DNA of 64,000 nt. Source: Clostridium sp. AN503 (GTDB taxonomy: Bacteria > Bacillota > Clostridia > Lachnospirales > Lachnospiraceae). Position numbers and translations under genes: made by a program. The notes beneath the pieces were generated by a model that worked only from the letters and a program-made list of their open reading frames with translations, was not told the origin of the DNA and did not search any database. The stretch spans positions 2,480,001 to 2,544,000 of the forward strand of contig NZ_JBFDTP010000002.1 in NCBI RefSeq assembly GCF_040719375.1, read 5' to 3'. Below, piece after piece: positions 33,024 through 41,326 of the stretch; position 1 is the stretch's first letter; every line of letters starts with the position of its first letter.

Positions 33024-33866
33024 TTATCTCAGCTCTGTAGTCGGGATAACGTCCATATCGTCAAAGGCCTGGTTCTCTCCGCCCATAGCCCAGATAAAGG
33101 TGTAGTTGCTGGTGCCTGCGCCTGCGTGGATGCTCCAGGACGGGCTGATGACAGCCTGCTCATTCTGCATCACGATATGGCGGGTCTCATTGCCCTCGCC
33201 CATCATATGGAATACCACATTGTCCTCCGGGATCTCGAAGTACATATACACTTCCATACGTCTCTCATGAGTGTGGGCCGGCATGGTGTTCCACACGCTG
33301 CCCGGGTCTAAGACCGTCATGCCCATGGAAAGCTGGCAGGTCTCTAAAACATCCGGATGGATGAACTGGTTGATCACGCGCTTGTTGGAAGTCTCCATAG
33401 CGCCGAGCGGCTTCTTGGCTGCCTTCTCGATCGGGATAAAGGTGGTCTTGCAGGCCTTGTGGGCCGGTGCGCTCACCATATAGAACTTGGCCGGCTTCTC
33501 AGCGTCGTCGCTCTCAAAATACACTTCCTTCGTGCCCTTGGTGATGTACAGGCAGTCCTTATAACCCATCTTGAACACCTCGCCGTCAGCGGTAATGGTG
33601 CCTGCGCCGCCGATATTGAAGATACCGATCTCTCTTCTCTCCAGGAAATACTGGGTGCCAAAATTCTTCCATACATCGATGCCCTTGTCGATCGAAACCT
33701 TCTCGGTGGTCGGCATACAGCCTAAGGTAACCATGCGGTCCACGTGGGAATATACGGCAACTACCTCATTGGCAGCGTACAGATTCTCAATCAGGAACTC
33801 TCTGCGGGTCTCCTCGGTAGTATAACGTTTGAAATCTCTCTGATTTGCGGAATAGCGAATATCCAT
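33024..33866 (-). CDS. kduI: 5-dehydro-4-deoxy-D-glucuronate isomerase
   Basis: A 280-residue cupin enzyme that converts 5-keto-4-deoxyuronate to 2,5-diketo-3-deoxygluconate after cleavage of pectin or glycosaminoglycan. The zinc ligands are in PAHTHERRMEVYMYF, and the N-terminal MDIRYSANQRDFKRYTTEE is diagnostic. The start at 33866 has GGAGG 8 bases upstream; the frame to 33902 runs through the 5' hairpin and is not likely translated. KduD, KdgK and lyases are not in the window. Confidence 0.95.
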   Translation of the reverse strand: MDIRYSANQRDFKRYTTEETRREFLIENLYAANEVVAVYSHVDRMVTLGCMPTTEKVSIDKGIDVWKNFGTQYFLERREIGIFNIGGAGTITADGEVFKMGYKDCLYITKGTKEVYFESDDAEKPAKFYMVSAPAHKACKTTFIPIEKAAKKPLGAMETSNKRVINQFIHPDVLETCQLSMGMTVLDPGSVWNTMPAHTHERRMEVYMYFEIPEDNVVFHMMGEGNETRHIVMQNEQAVISPSWSIHAGAGTSNYTFIWAMGGENQAFDDMDVIPTTELR

Positions 33867-33895
33867 CTCTCTCATCCTCCATGCATTTTCGTTTT

Positions 33896-33956
33896 CAGGC
33901 AAGATATGCGCAATCTTGCCTGTATACTATTATAATGTTTTTCCTGAAATATGCAA
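33896..33956 (-). promoter_or_regulatory. kduI promoter with immediate 5' UTR palindrome
   Basis: Minus-strand TTGCAT (33956-33951), 16-bp spacer, TATAAT (33934-33929). Just past the expected start site lies a 10-bp perfect inverted repeat, CAGGCAAGAT/ATCTTGCCTG (33896-33905 and 33913-33922). It could be an operator that blocks the polymerase or an mRNA 5' hairpin. Confidence 0.6.
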
Positions 33957-34036
33957 TAGAACAATCTTCTGAAAACCCGCACTCTTTTATGAACATTCTC
34001 CACAATAAAATCTTGCTGTGCACTGTAAAATCTTGC

Positions 34037-34336
34037 TCAGTCCTTCCACCGTCTGTCCAGAAAGCACCAGAACCGGTACATCAGATACCCCCAGGCAAAG
34101 AACAGCCCGATCAGCACCGCCAGCGGCACATGATTGTCATAGGCATTGACCAGAAAATACTTCTGCCAGCCAGGGATGTCCGTGTAGTAGTACTGGCCCG
34201 GGCCAAAATCAATGCCCGGCACCTGCCCCATATTCTGGCTCATCATATACACAGACACTGCGATGGCCGCAATAAAGATGACCACGCCCGCAATCCCGGC
34301 GAGCTTAAGGATCTTTCCGTCTTTCTTGTTTTCCAT
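34037..34336 (-). CDS. Small two-helix membrane protein next to YeiH
   Basis: A 99-residue protein with hydrophobic helices at about residues 12-33 and 68-88 and short charged ends. Between them is an aromatic outside loop (PGQYYYTDIPGWQKYF). I do not recognise the family. It begins 17 bp after the YeiH gene on the same strand, so it is probably a partner or accessory subunit. Confidence 0.6.
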   Translation of the reverse strand: MENKKDGKILKLAGIAGVVIFIAAIAVSVYMMSQNMGQVPGIDFGPGQYYYTDIPGWQKYFLVNAYDNHVPLAVLIGLFFAWGYLMYRFWCFLDRRWKD

Positions 34337-34352
34337 AACGGCGCCTTTCTTT

Positions 34353-35741
34353 TTAAACCATAATGTTCGGAATCGGGAACAGTCTTCCGCTCAGCAGAAG
34401 CCATGCTACGAAAAAGGTCAGAACCAGGTTGAAGGTCTGTCCTACGATGTACAGGGTAAACGGCTTACCGCCCTGGAACTGCTCCGCCATCTCTTTAAAG
34501 TTGGTCTCCAGTCCGATGCAGGTGAATGCCAGTGCAAAGCACCAGGTCTGGAATTCTTTCAAGTTGCTTAAGATCGCAGCAGTCGCGTCCACACCGATCG
34601 TATTCTGGAACACGAAGGAGAAGAACAGGGATGCTCCCAGAAAGCCCAGGATGAATTTCGGGAATCTGTGCCAGATCTCAGAAGCGCCTACGGTCTGCCC
34701 AGATGTCTTGTCCACCTTTGTGGTAAAGAATACCGCCACTGCAAATGCGATAAAGCCGATCAGGATATTCTGGATCATTTTAACCAGCGCTGCCACCTGT
34801 CCTGCCACCTCGCCCAGAGCGTTTCCTGCCAGGACCACCGCACCGGTGGAATCCACCGTACCGCCGATCCATGCGCCGCCTACCATCGGGTCCATGGCGA
34901 TAATTTTACAGAACAACGGCATACATACCATCATGATAACCGTAAAGATCAGGGAAATGCCCACTGCAAAGGTAAGGTCTGTCTTTTTCGCCTTGCAGGC
35001 CGCCGCTGTCGCGATCGCTGCAGAAGTTCCGCAGACAGAGGTTGCCGCCGCAATGGTCATGACCATGGGTTTGTTTTTCATCTTCAGCCCCTTAGTCCCC
35101 AGCATCCACATGAAAATGATAACGATCGGCGTTACCAGCCAGGCAATACCCAGACCGTACAGGCCAAACTTCTGGATGTTGGAAAACAGTACGGAAGCGC
35201 CCATCAGCACCAGTCCCGTCTTGATGTAAAATTCCGTCTGGATCGCCGGCTTCAGCCAGTTCGGAACGGTAAACACATTTGAGATCACCAGACCGATGAT
35301 CAATGCCCAGAAGGCATACTCCAAATATTTGCTGAATACAACCTGGGAAGAGATCAGGCGGACTACAGCCGTCAGCGCAAAAACACCTACAAATGCGATC
35401 AGGTATTTCTTCCAGTCTTTCCCCATCAATTTATTGGCTACGGCAAAAACGACCGCCAGCGCCACCAGTGTCAAAAGAATGCCGGACCAGGTCTTCACAC
35501 AGGTCTCGCTCCCGTTAAAAAACTTCATGATAGAACCGCTGTCCGCATCGCCCCACTTGCCAAAAGTCCCTGCTTTAAAAACATAGCTGCCTGAGATCAC
35601 GCCGATCGCCGCCACCGCGATCATCAGAAACGCGCCCCAGATCGAAAGCCAGTCCTCCTTGTGAATCAAATCACTCATATGAAACTTGTCTGCAACTACC
35701 AAATCCTCTGCCATTGCCTTTTTGGAACCACTCGCTCCCAT
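34353..35741 (-). CDS. YeiH family putative sulfate/sulfite exporter
   Basis: A 462-residue integral membrane protein with about eleven helices. Conserved YeiH family segments include YAFWALIIGLVISN, FYIKTGLVLMGA, ATSVCGTSAAIATAAA and VGGAWIGGTVDSTGAV. Family members are usually about 350 residues; this is a longer form with extra helices near the N-terminus (about 35-120). Substrate is not established. A LysR regulator usually found beside yeiH is missing. GGAGGATACATA precedes the ATG. Confidence 0.85.
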   Translation of the reverse strand: MGASGSKKAMAEDLVVADKFHMSDLIHKEDWLSIWGAFLMIAVAAIGVISGSYVFKAGTFGKWGDADSGSIMKFFNGSETCVKTWSGILLTLVALAVVFAVANKLMGKDWKKYLIAFVGVFALTAVVRLISSQVVFSKYLEYAFWALIIGLVISNVFTVPNWLKPAIQTEFYIKTGLVLMGASVLFSNIQKFGLYGLGIAWLVTPIVIIFMWMLGTKGLKMKNKPMVMTIAAATSVCGTSAAIATAAACKAKKTDLTFAVGISLIFTVIMMVCMPLFCKIIAMDPMVGGAWIGGTVDSTGAVVLAGNALGEVAGQVAALVKMIQNILIGFIAFAVAVFFTTKVDKTSGQTVGASEIWHRFPKFILGFLGASLFFSFVFQNTIGVDATAAILSNLKEFQTWCFALAFTCIGLETNFKEMAEQFQGGKPFTLYIVGQTFNLVLTFFVAWLLLSGRLFPIPNIMV

Positions 35742-35824
35742 TATGTATCCTCCTGAAAATCAGATAGTGTCATGTTATTCCCGACCAGTGCAGATATCTT
35801 GTCAAAAAATTAACATGCACGCAT

Positions 35825-35853
35825 AGTATATATAATAAACAATAATAAATCAA
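35825..35853 (-). promoter_or_regulatory. Probable YeiH promoter
   Basis: Minus-strand TTGATT (35853-35848), 17-bp spacer, TATACT (35830-35825), about 85 bp ahead of the start. The rest of 35854-36050 is very AT-rich with several TTGACA-like words and no gene that I can see. Confidence 0.5.
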
Positions 35854-36051
35854 TGTGTTAAATAGACAATATACGACTAGTTTTTTTAGTAAAATTGACA
35901 AGTTTTTTCCACTTGACAAAAAATACAAAATATTTTTCCATAACATTATGTTAACTTTTTGACATTGATGTGATACAGTGAAGTGCTGCTGTCTTGTGAG
36001 GTGTCCGCGCTGGGCGGTATAGGTTTCCTTTTATACAATTTTCCTGCATAA

Positions 36052-36080
36052 TTGATATTATTTTCTAATTATGATAAAAT
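36052..36080 (+). promoter_or_regulatory. Promoter for the 36185 gene
   Basis: TTGATA (36052-36057), 17-bp spacer, TAAAAT (36075-36080), about 105 bp ahead of the proposed start. Confidence 0.5.
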
Positions 36081-36184
36081 CAAAAAAGAAATATCGAAAA
36101 GATAAAGCAGCTATTGGCAGGGATATGTCATAAAGATTCAATTGAACGCTTTATCGGACTAAAATACGAGGAGGTGCATCCGTT

Positions 36185-36622
36185 ATCAAAAAAAGAGTTG
36201 CTATTTTATTAGTCGTGGTTTTGCTTTTGGTCTTATACTCAGCCGATCTGATTTATGAAAATTATTATAAGATTGACTATGGCGCCTATCATTCCATCCA
36301 CCTCATAGCATCTGCGGATTCCCCGGATAAAAAGCACGCTTTCGGCGTCACTGCATATAAGGAGGCCTTTGAGGCCGATGAAGTATACCTGCATGTGCTT
36401 TTATATGATATTAAAGCGGATGGCCAGCAGGAACGGGGTGGAAAAACCATTATGTGGGATAAAGTGCAGGCATCAGATGTTGAAGCACCCGAGCGGACCC
36501 CAGGCGCACTTCCAGGCGCAATTAATTATTCGGTATATGCCGAATGGATCACCCCTGAGAGCATCCTGGTCAATGGAAGGATTGTAGATATAAATAAAGG
36601 GTATGACTACCGGAGGCATTAA
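36185..36622 (+). CDS. Single-span membrane-anchored protein of unknown function, unusual start
   Basis: A 145-residue protein with an N-terminal anchor (KKRVAILLVVVLLLVLYSADL) and an extracytoplasmic domain that looks beta-rich (SADSPDKKHAFGVTAY). I cannot name the family. The proper basic-hydrophobic anchor starts at an ATC codon at 36185, 10 bases after AGGAGG (36169-36174). The only canonical start in frame is a GTG at 36215, which would remove the basic residues and follows no ribosome site. Either a rare ATC start is used or a former ATG was mutated. Confidence 0.5.
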   Translation: MKKRVAILLVVVLLLVLYSADLIYENYYKIDYGAYHSIHLIASADSPDKKHAFGVTAYKEAFEADEVYLHVLLYDIKADGQQERGGKTIMWDKVQASDVEAPERTPGALPGAINYSVYAEWITPESILVNGRIVDINKGYDYRRH

Positions 36623-36731
36623 CCCCAGCTGCTTGCCATACCAAGTTATTGTGATATTAAATGCATGTTATGCAAGTATCGAGGGATCTGAGTATGGAAA
36701 GAGGCACTGACCGAATCAACTGCTTGGGTTC

Positions 36732-36775
36732 AAAAAAAGTCCGAAGACTTCGTAAATACAAGGTCTTCGGACTTT
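36732..36775 (-). terminator. Terminator of the tRNA-Gln pair
   Basis: Minus-strand AAAGTCCGAAGAC (36775-36763) pairs with GTCTTCGGACTTT (36748-36736), followed by a run of seven T (36738-36732 in part). Confidence 0.8.
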
Positions 36776-36782
36776 CTTCGAG

Positions 36783-36854
36783 CTGGGCTACAAGGATTCG
36801 AACCTTGAAATGACGGAGTCAGAGTCCGTTGCCTTACCATTTGGCGATAGCCCA
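36783..36854 (-). tRNA. tRNA-Gln (CTG anticodon), copy 2
   Basis: A 72-nt tRNA with acceptor stem TGGGCTA/TAGCCCA, anticodon stem ACGGA/TCCGT with loop CTCTGAC (anticodon CTG) and TpsiC arm with GGTTCGAATCC. CCA is not encoded. It is identical over its 71 bases of stem-to-stem sequence to the copy at 36889-36960 and follows it by 34 bp. Confidence 0.95.
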
Positions 36855-36888
36855 ATAGTCAATCTATCGGAATATGAAATTTTCTAAA

Positions 36889-36960
36889 CTGGGCTACAAG
36901 GATTCGAACCTTGAAATGACGGAGTCAGAGTCCGTTGCCTTACCATTTGGCGATAGCCCA
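36889..36960 (-). tRNA. tRNA-Gln (CTG anticodon), copy 1
   Basis: The same tRNA as the downstream copy, first in the transcript. Acceptor, D, anticodon and T arms are all intact. CCA is not encoded. A strong promoter lies directly upstream. Confidence 0.95.
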
Positions 36961-36979
36961 TTGCTGTGCAACGAAAATC

Positions 36980-37008
36980 ATTATACATGAAAGCGCGTCC
37001 GCGGTCAA
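36980..37008 (-). promoter_or_regulatory. tRNA-Gln promoter
   Basis: Minus-strand TTGACC (37008-37003), 17-bp spacer, TATAAT (36985-36980), about 20 bp before the first tRNA. Confidence 0.8.
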
Positions 37009-37071
37009 GTACTTTTTTCAGGAAATTTTTTAAAATTTTTATTCTGTCACCCGCGACCTGCCGCCGGTCTG

Positions 37072-37102
37072 AAAAAAGGACCATGTCCTGATGGCATGGT
37101 CC
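37072..37102 (-). terminator. Terminator of the sigma/anti-sigma operon
   Basis: Minus-strand GGACCATG (37102-37095) pairs with CATGGTCC (37085-37078), followed by TTTTTT. Confidence 0.8.
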
Positions 37103-37119
37103 CTCTGCATTCAAAATAT

Positions 37120-38709
37120 TCACTGTGCGGCAGCTTCGCTGTCCTGTTCCGGAACATGGCCTGCCTTCTCCGGATGATCCTCCCCTGAGGTCTCTCTGCC
37201 AGGTGTCTCCTGGCTGGCAGTCTCCTCCTTCGGTCCGGTCTCCTCTTCCGTGGATTCTTCCGTCGTCTCTGCTTCAGACGGCTCGTTTCCAGTGCTGGCT
37301 TCAGTACTGTCCTGCGTACTGTCCCCGGCATGATTCCCGCCGCTCTCCTCTGTACTGCCCGGTTCACCGGCGTTTTCCGAATCCCCGCCGGAAGACGTCT
37401 CAGATTCCTCCGTCTCGTCCTCCTCCGGTTCCGTCGCCTCCCCGGCGATCTCCGGCTTTTCAAAATAACCGGTCACGGTGGTGGCATTGCCACCCTCCTT
37501 CGGGGTCAGCCCGCCCAGCACGAAGGTATAGCTCTTTCCGCCCTGGAGTCCCTTAACGGAAATGGAACACTCATCGCTGGAGGTATCCTCCACCAGCGCC
37601 GCGTAAGAATTCCCCTCCTCGTCCCGCACAGATACGGTCGGGTTCTTCCAGTTCACATGGGTGACAAAGTATACGTATACCATGCCATCCTCATATTCCG
37701 CATAATCAACCTTGACCCGGTCCGCCTTCACATCTTCCGGCTCCTCCTGCGTGGTCTCCTCTGTGGTGGGCTGTGTAGTCTCCTCTGCTGTGGCAGCCTC
37801 CTGAGTGGTAGTTGCCTCTGTGGGAGCTTCCGTAGTCTCCTCCGCCGTGGTAGTTGCCTCTGTAGCAGCTTCTGTGAACGGAGCCGCAGTGGTCTCCTCT
37901 GCCTTGTCTGCAAACTCGCCGAGAGCCAGGGAATTTTCTGTGATGCGCTTCGCGATCTCCTCCATGGACAGGGAAGACAGCTCTTCCATATCATCCATGG
38001 TCAGCGCCTGGTTCTGGTCGATCAACTCCATCAAAAAATATGCCTTGCCATAGGAAATTCCGTATTCTCCCGCAATCTCCTTCATCTCATCCTTTTCGAT
38101 CACCTGCTGGTCATACACTACAGCCTGGACCTGGTTCTCCTCCAGTGTCTGTTCAATATCCCCGACCACGCTGGTGCGCAGCTCCGTGGCTTTCCTTATG
38201 CTGTCATTGCTGACCGTCACCAGGATCGCATTCTCCAGGTCATCCAGATATCCATGGGTCACCATGGAACCGATAACGGCGTTGACGGCAACATTTAAGT
38301 CCACGCCCTCCAGGTCCATACCGTCCATGATCTCCCGTGCATCCTCATTGAGCGGTTCGGCGCTCAACACACGGTTCTTCCGGTTGATGGACAGCTCTAC
38401 GCTGGGGTTTACATCAATTCCGATGACGGAATCCACCTGCCGGTTCTGATACTGGTAATGGTATGCCCCGCCGCCCGTCAACACCAGGCAGAGGCAGGCT
38501 GCCGCAGCCAGGACCATACCGCGCATCCTTCTCTGGAGCGTCAAAAGATGTTCATCCCTGGACGGAAGGCCAGACAGCACCGGCACATCCTGCGGGACCG
38601 ACAGATCTATCCTGTCAAATACATTGGGAGTAAGCGTGTCCACAGCCGACTTCAAATGCAGCTCAATCTGATCCGTATTCAGTTTTTGCCTGTCAGAATT
38701 CTGTGTCAC
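37120..38709 (-). CDS. RsgI-like membrane anti-sigma factor with Thr/Glu-rich extracellular region
   Basis: A 529-residue protein starting at a GTG right after the sigma gene stop. A cytosolic N-terminal part (about 1-62) is followed by one membrane helix (about 63-83). The outside portion begins with the RsgI-type periplasmic domain (IGIDVNPSVELSINRKNRVLSAEPLN). It then has a TTE/EAT-rich low-complexity stretch (about 265-335), a fibronectin-like domain (about 336-425) and a second acidic Ser/Glu-rich tail. It should hold the upstream sigma factor until an outside signal is sensed. RsgI normally pairs with SigI, here with an ECF-type sigma. Confidence 0.82.
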   Translation of the reverse strand: MTQNSDRQKLNTDQIELHLKSAVDTLTPNVFDRIDLSVPQDVPVLSGLPSRDEHLLTLQRRMRGMVLAAAACLCLVLTGGGAYHYQYQNRQVDSVIGIDVNPSVELSINRKNRVLSAEPLNEDAREIMDGMDLEGVDLNVAVNAVIGSMVTHGYLDDLENAILVTVSNDSIRKATELRTSVVGDIEQTLEENQVQAVVYDQQVIEKDEMKEIAGEYGISYGKAYFLMELIDQNQALTMDDMEELSSLSMEEIAKRITENSLALGEFADKAEETTAAPFTEAATEATTTAEETTEAPTEATTTQEAATAEETTQPTTEETTQEEPEDVKADRVKVDYAEYEDGMVYVYFVTHVNWKNPTVSVRDEEGNSYAALVEDTSSDECSISVKGLQGGKSYTFVLGGLTPKEGGNATTVTGYFEKPEIAGEATEPEEDETEESETSSGGDSENAGEPGSTEESGGNHAGDSTQDSTEASTGNEPSEAETTEESTEEETGPKEETASQETPGRETSGEDHPEKAGHVPEQDSEAAAQ

Positions 38710-39243
38710 TTACGCTCCCCCCTCTCCTAAATATTGTTTTAGCTTTTTAACGGCGCGGTTGTACTTGGACAGCACGGTTGCAAGCGGCATCTGAAGCCCT
38801 GCAGCGATCTCCCGGTGCTTCAGCCCCGCCGACGCATGCAGCAGCACGATCTGCCGTTCATCTTCTTTTAAGATCTCCAGGGCTGCGCGCAGCACCATAG
38901 CGTCCGCCAGGTTCTCCAGAGGAAGGCATACTTCCCCTATCTCCTCGCCGGACAGGTCATCCAGCCCGATGTCCGCCATCCGCTTCTGATCGCGGAATTT
39001 CATATAGCACAGGTTCCTGGCGATCGTAAACATCCATGCCAGGGGCTTTCCCTGCGCCTGATATGTGGATGCGGAGGTCCATATCTTTATATAGGTCTCC
39101 TGCATCACTTCTTCTGCATCCTGGGGATTCTTTAAAATAGACAATATGAAACTGTATATGGTCCTGTCAGTGTTCTGATAGAGCTGCCCAAACGCATCCC
39201 TGTCGCCAAGACCCACCTGTCTTAAAAGTTCTTCGTCGTTCAA
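38710..39243 (-). CDS. ECF-type RNA polymerase sigma factor
   Basis: A 177-residue sigma factor. Region 2 is visible as AFGQLYQNTDRTIYSFILSILKN plus DAEEVMQETYIKIW, region 4 as LKEDERQIVLLHASAGLKHREIAAGLQMPLATVLSKYNRAVKKLK. There is no region 1 or 3. It starts at a TTG (39243) with AAAGGG upstream. The stop directly adjoins the anti-sigma start, so the two are translationally coupled. Confidence 0.92.
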   Translation of the reverse strand: MNDEELLRQVGLGDRDAFGQLYQNTDRTIYSFILSILKNPQDAEEVMQETYIKIWTSASTYQAQGKPLAWMFTIARNLCYMKFRDQKRMADIGLDDLSGEEIGEVCLPLENLADAMVLRAALEILKEDERQIVLLHASAGLKHREIAAGLQMPLATVLSKYNRAVKKLKQYLGEGGA

Positions 39244-39311
39244 TCGAATACCCTTTCTGATAGTTTAATGCAATAAATAGAGATCTTATTGCACCATCCT
39301 GGTAATTATTT

Positions 39312-40493
39312 TCAATCTCTCTCAACCTGATAAGTGCATTCTGTGGTAATGACACAGTAACAGCGCTCATCCTGTTCCCTTATTCTCTGGCATACCTGCA
39401 GTTTTAATGCATCCTGCATCTGCTTTGTATATTCCCGCGGCACCACCAGGTCAAATATCAGGTTGATCCGCTTGGTCCCCTCCACGATCCGGAAATCATG
39501 CAGGGTCAGTCTCGCATCCAGTCCCTTGACCGTCGCCACCGCCATCTCCTTTAAAGATATTACCTGGGCATTGTTCGTCTCCACCGGGTCCATATGTATG
39601 ACCAGGAAGATCCCCAGCTCCCGCTGTGCGTCCCGCTCGATCTTGTCAATGATCTCATGGGATATCTCAATATTTACGTCACTCGGCACCTCCGCATGGA
39701 TCGACGCCATACTGTGGCCCGGTCCATAATTGTGCACGATCAGGTCATGGCTTCCCACAACCCCTTCGTATTTCTCCACAAATCCGGATATCCTCTGATA
39801 GATCTTCGGATCGATCGGCTCGCCGATCAGCGGTGCCAGCGTATCCCGCGCAATGTTTACACCGGCGATCATGACCAGCACAGACACGATCAGACCGACC
39901 GCCCCGTCGATATTGACGTGCCAGATGCCAAACACCAGGATCGACAGGATCGTAGCGGACGTGGCTCCCACATCGCCCAGGGAGTCCGCCGACGTCGCCA
40001 GCATCACCGCAGAATTGATCCGTTTTCCCAGCCTGCGGTTGAATACTGCCATCCAAAGCTTCATAAGGACCGACAGCACCAGAATCCCTACAGACACCAG
40101 GTTAAAGCTCAGCTCCTCCGGCTGGAATATCTTTCCAAGAGAAGTCTTGAACAGGGAAAAACCCACCTGTATCACGATAAACGCTACAATAAATGCGGAG
40201 ATATACTCGATCCGGCCATGTCCAAAGGGATGATGTTCGTCCGCCGGCTTCTCAGCCATTTTAACGCCCACAAAACCGATAATGGAGGACGCTGCATCCG
40301 ACAGATTGTTGAACGCGTCCGCCATAACAGAAATACTGTTGACCATCAGCCCGGTCAGCAGTTTTGCCGTAAACAGGATCAGATTGCAGCAGATGCCCAC
40401 AATGCTGCCCAGCAGTCCGTAACGGGTCCTGACTACCAGGTTTTCTGTCTCTTTATAGTCTTTTACGAATGTTCTAACTAAAAATTCAGTCAT
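39312..40493 (-). CDS. Cation diffusion facilitator family transporter
   Basis: A 393-residue canonical CDF metal exporter, distinct from the one at 255-1241. Metal-site motifs are intact (ADAFNNLSDAASS; SADSLGDVGATS), as is HPFGHGRIEYI. After six membrane helices there is the usual ferredoxin-like cytosolic domain and, unlike short CDFs, a further C-terminal domain (about 300-393) that may be a second regulatory unit. The start at 40493 has GGAGGAG upstream, within the end of truA. Confidence 0.94.
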   Translation of the reverse strand: MTEFLVRTFVKDYKETENLVVRTRYGLLGSIVGICCNLILFTAKLLTGLMVNSISVMADAFNNLSDAASSIIGFVGVKMAEKPADEHHPFGHGRIEYISAFIVAFIVIQVGFSLFKTSLGKIFQPEELSFNLVSVGILVLSVLMKLWMAVFNRRLGKRINSAVMLATSADSLGDVGATSATILSILVFGIWHVNIDGAVGLIVSVLVMIAGVNIARDTLAPLIGEPIDPKIYQRISGFVEKYEGVVGSHDLIVHNYGPGHSMASIHAEVPSDVNIEISHEIIDKIERDAQRELGIFLVIHMDPVETNNAQVISLKEMAVATVKGLDARLTLHDFRIVEGTKRINLIFDLVVPREYTKQMQDALKLQVCQRIREQDERCYCVITTECTYQVERD

Positions 40494-40497
40494 GAAA

Positions 40498-41256
40498 CTA
40501 CTCCTCCTCATACAGCACGCCAGCCAGGCACAGCCCCTGCGCAGGCGCCGTAACTCCCGCCGCCTGCCGGTCCTTCGCCTCCAGCACGTTTTTCATGGAC
40601 TGCCAGGACCGCTCGCCGAGTCCCACCTCGATCAGGGTGCCGGTCATGATCCGCACCATATTCTGCAAAAATCCATTTCCCACAAATGCCAGGGAAACCA
40701 CGCTGCTTTTTGGGTCCTCATGGACCGTGATGGAATACACTGTGCGCACTGTGGATTTCTTCATTTTCGGATTGCCGCAGAAGCTCTTGTAATCGTGGGT
40801 GCCTTCCAGCAGCACAGCCGCCTTTTTCATGGCTTCCACATCCAGCGTCTTCCCCAGCCCATACTGCATACGCCGGATGAATACATCCCGCTTCTGTCCG
40901 GTCTCGATCTGATAGGTATACACCTTTTTCACCGCGCTGAGACGGCTGTGGAACCGGTCATGTACCGGCTCTATGGCTGTCACGGCAATATCCTCCGGAA
41001 GATACCGGTTTATGTACGCCATAACCGCGTCTGCCTGGTCCCACCCGTCCGGAAGGCGGAAATTGGCTACCTGACCTATGGCGTGGACTCCCGCATCTGT
41101 CCTGCCGGAGCCCTGGACCTCCACCGGCTGCCCCGTCATACGCTCCAGGACATGCTCCAGCTTCCCCTGGATGGTATTTTCCGTATTGCCCTGCTTCTGC
41201 CAGCCGTCGTAACGGGTCCCCTCATATTGTATGGTGATCTTATAATTCCGGCTCAC
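40498..41256 (-). CDS. truA: tRNA pseudouridine(38-40) synthase TruA
   Basis: A 252-residue pseudouridine synthase modifying the tRNA anticodon arm. The catalytic Asp lies in GSGRTDAGVHA, and FRSRLSAVKKVYTYQI-type and FVGNGFLQNMVRIMTGTLIEVG motifs follow. The GTG at 41256 (VSRNYKI) is preferred since GGAGGGG lies 6 bases before it; the ATG at 41271 is inside that site. It is followed 4 bp later by the CDF gene. Confidence 0.95.
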   Translation of the reverse strand: MSRNYKITIQYEGTRYDGWQKQGNTENTIQGKLEHVLERMTGQPVEVQGSGRTDAGVHAIGQVANFRLPDGWDQADAVMAYINRYLPEDIAVTAIEPVHDRFHSRLSAVKKVYTYQIETGQKRDVFIRRMQYGLGKTLDVEAMKKAAVLLEGTHDYKSFCGNPKMKKSTVRTVYSITVHEDPKSSVVSLAFVGNGFLQNMVRIMTGTLIEVGLGERSWQSMKNVLEAKDRQAAGVTAPAQGLCLAGVLYEEE

Positions 41257-41326
41257 TCTGTACCCCTCCATTTTCTATTTCTCCCGGCCGGGCCTTATCC
41301 CCGGCATCCTGGTTTTCGGGGGCCTC

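Noticed and set aside
36783..36960. tRNA pair as an integration site
   Set aside because: Both copies are intact and share one promoter and terminator; no integrase or partial tRNA repeat is seen nearby.
39594..40481. Long plus-strand frame opposite the CDF gene
   Set aside because: It mirrors the conserved CDF gene and is rich in His/Arg/Asp/Gln in the pattern expected of an antisense frame.
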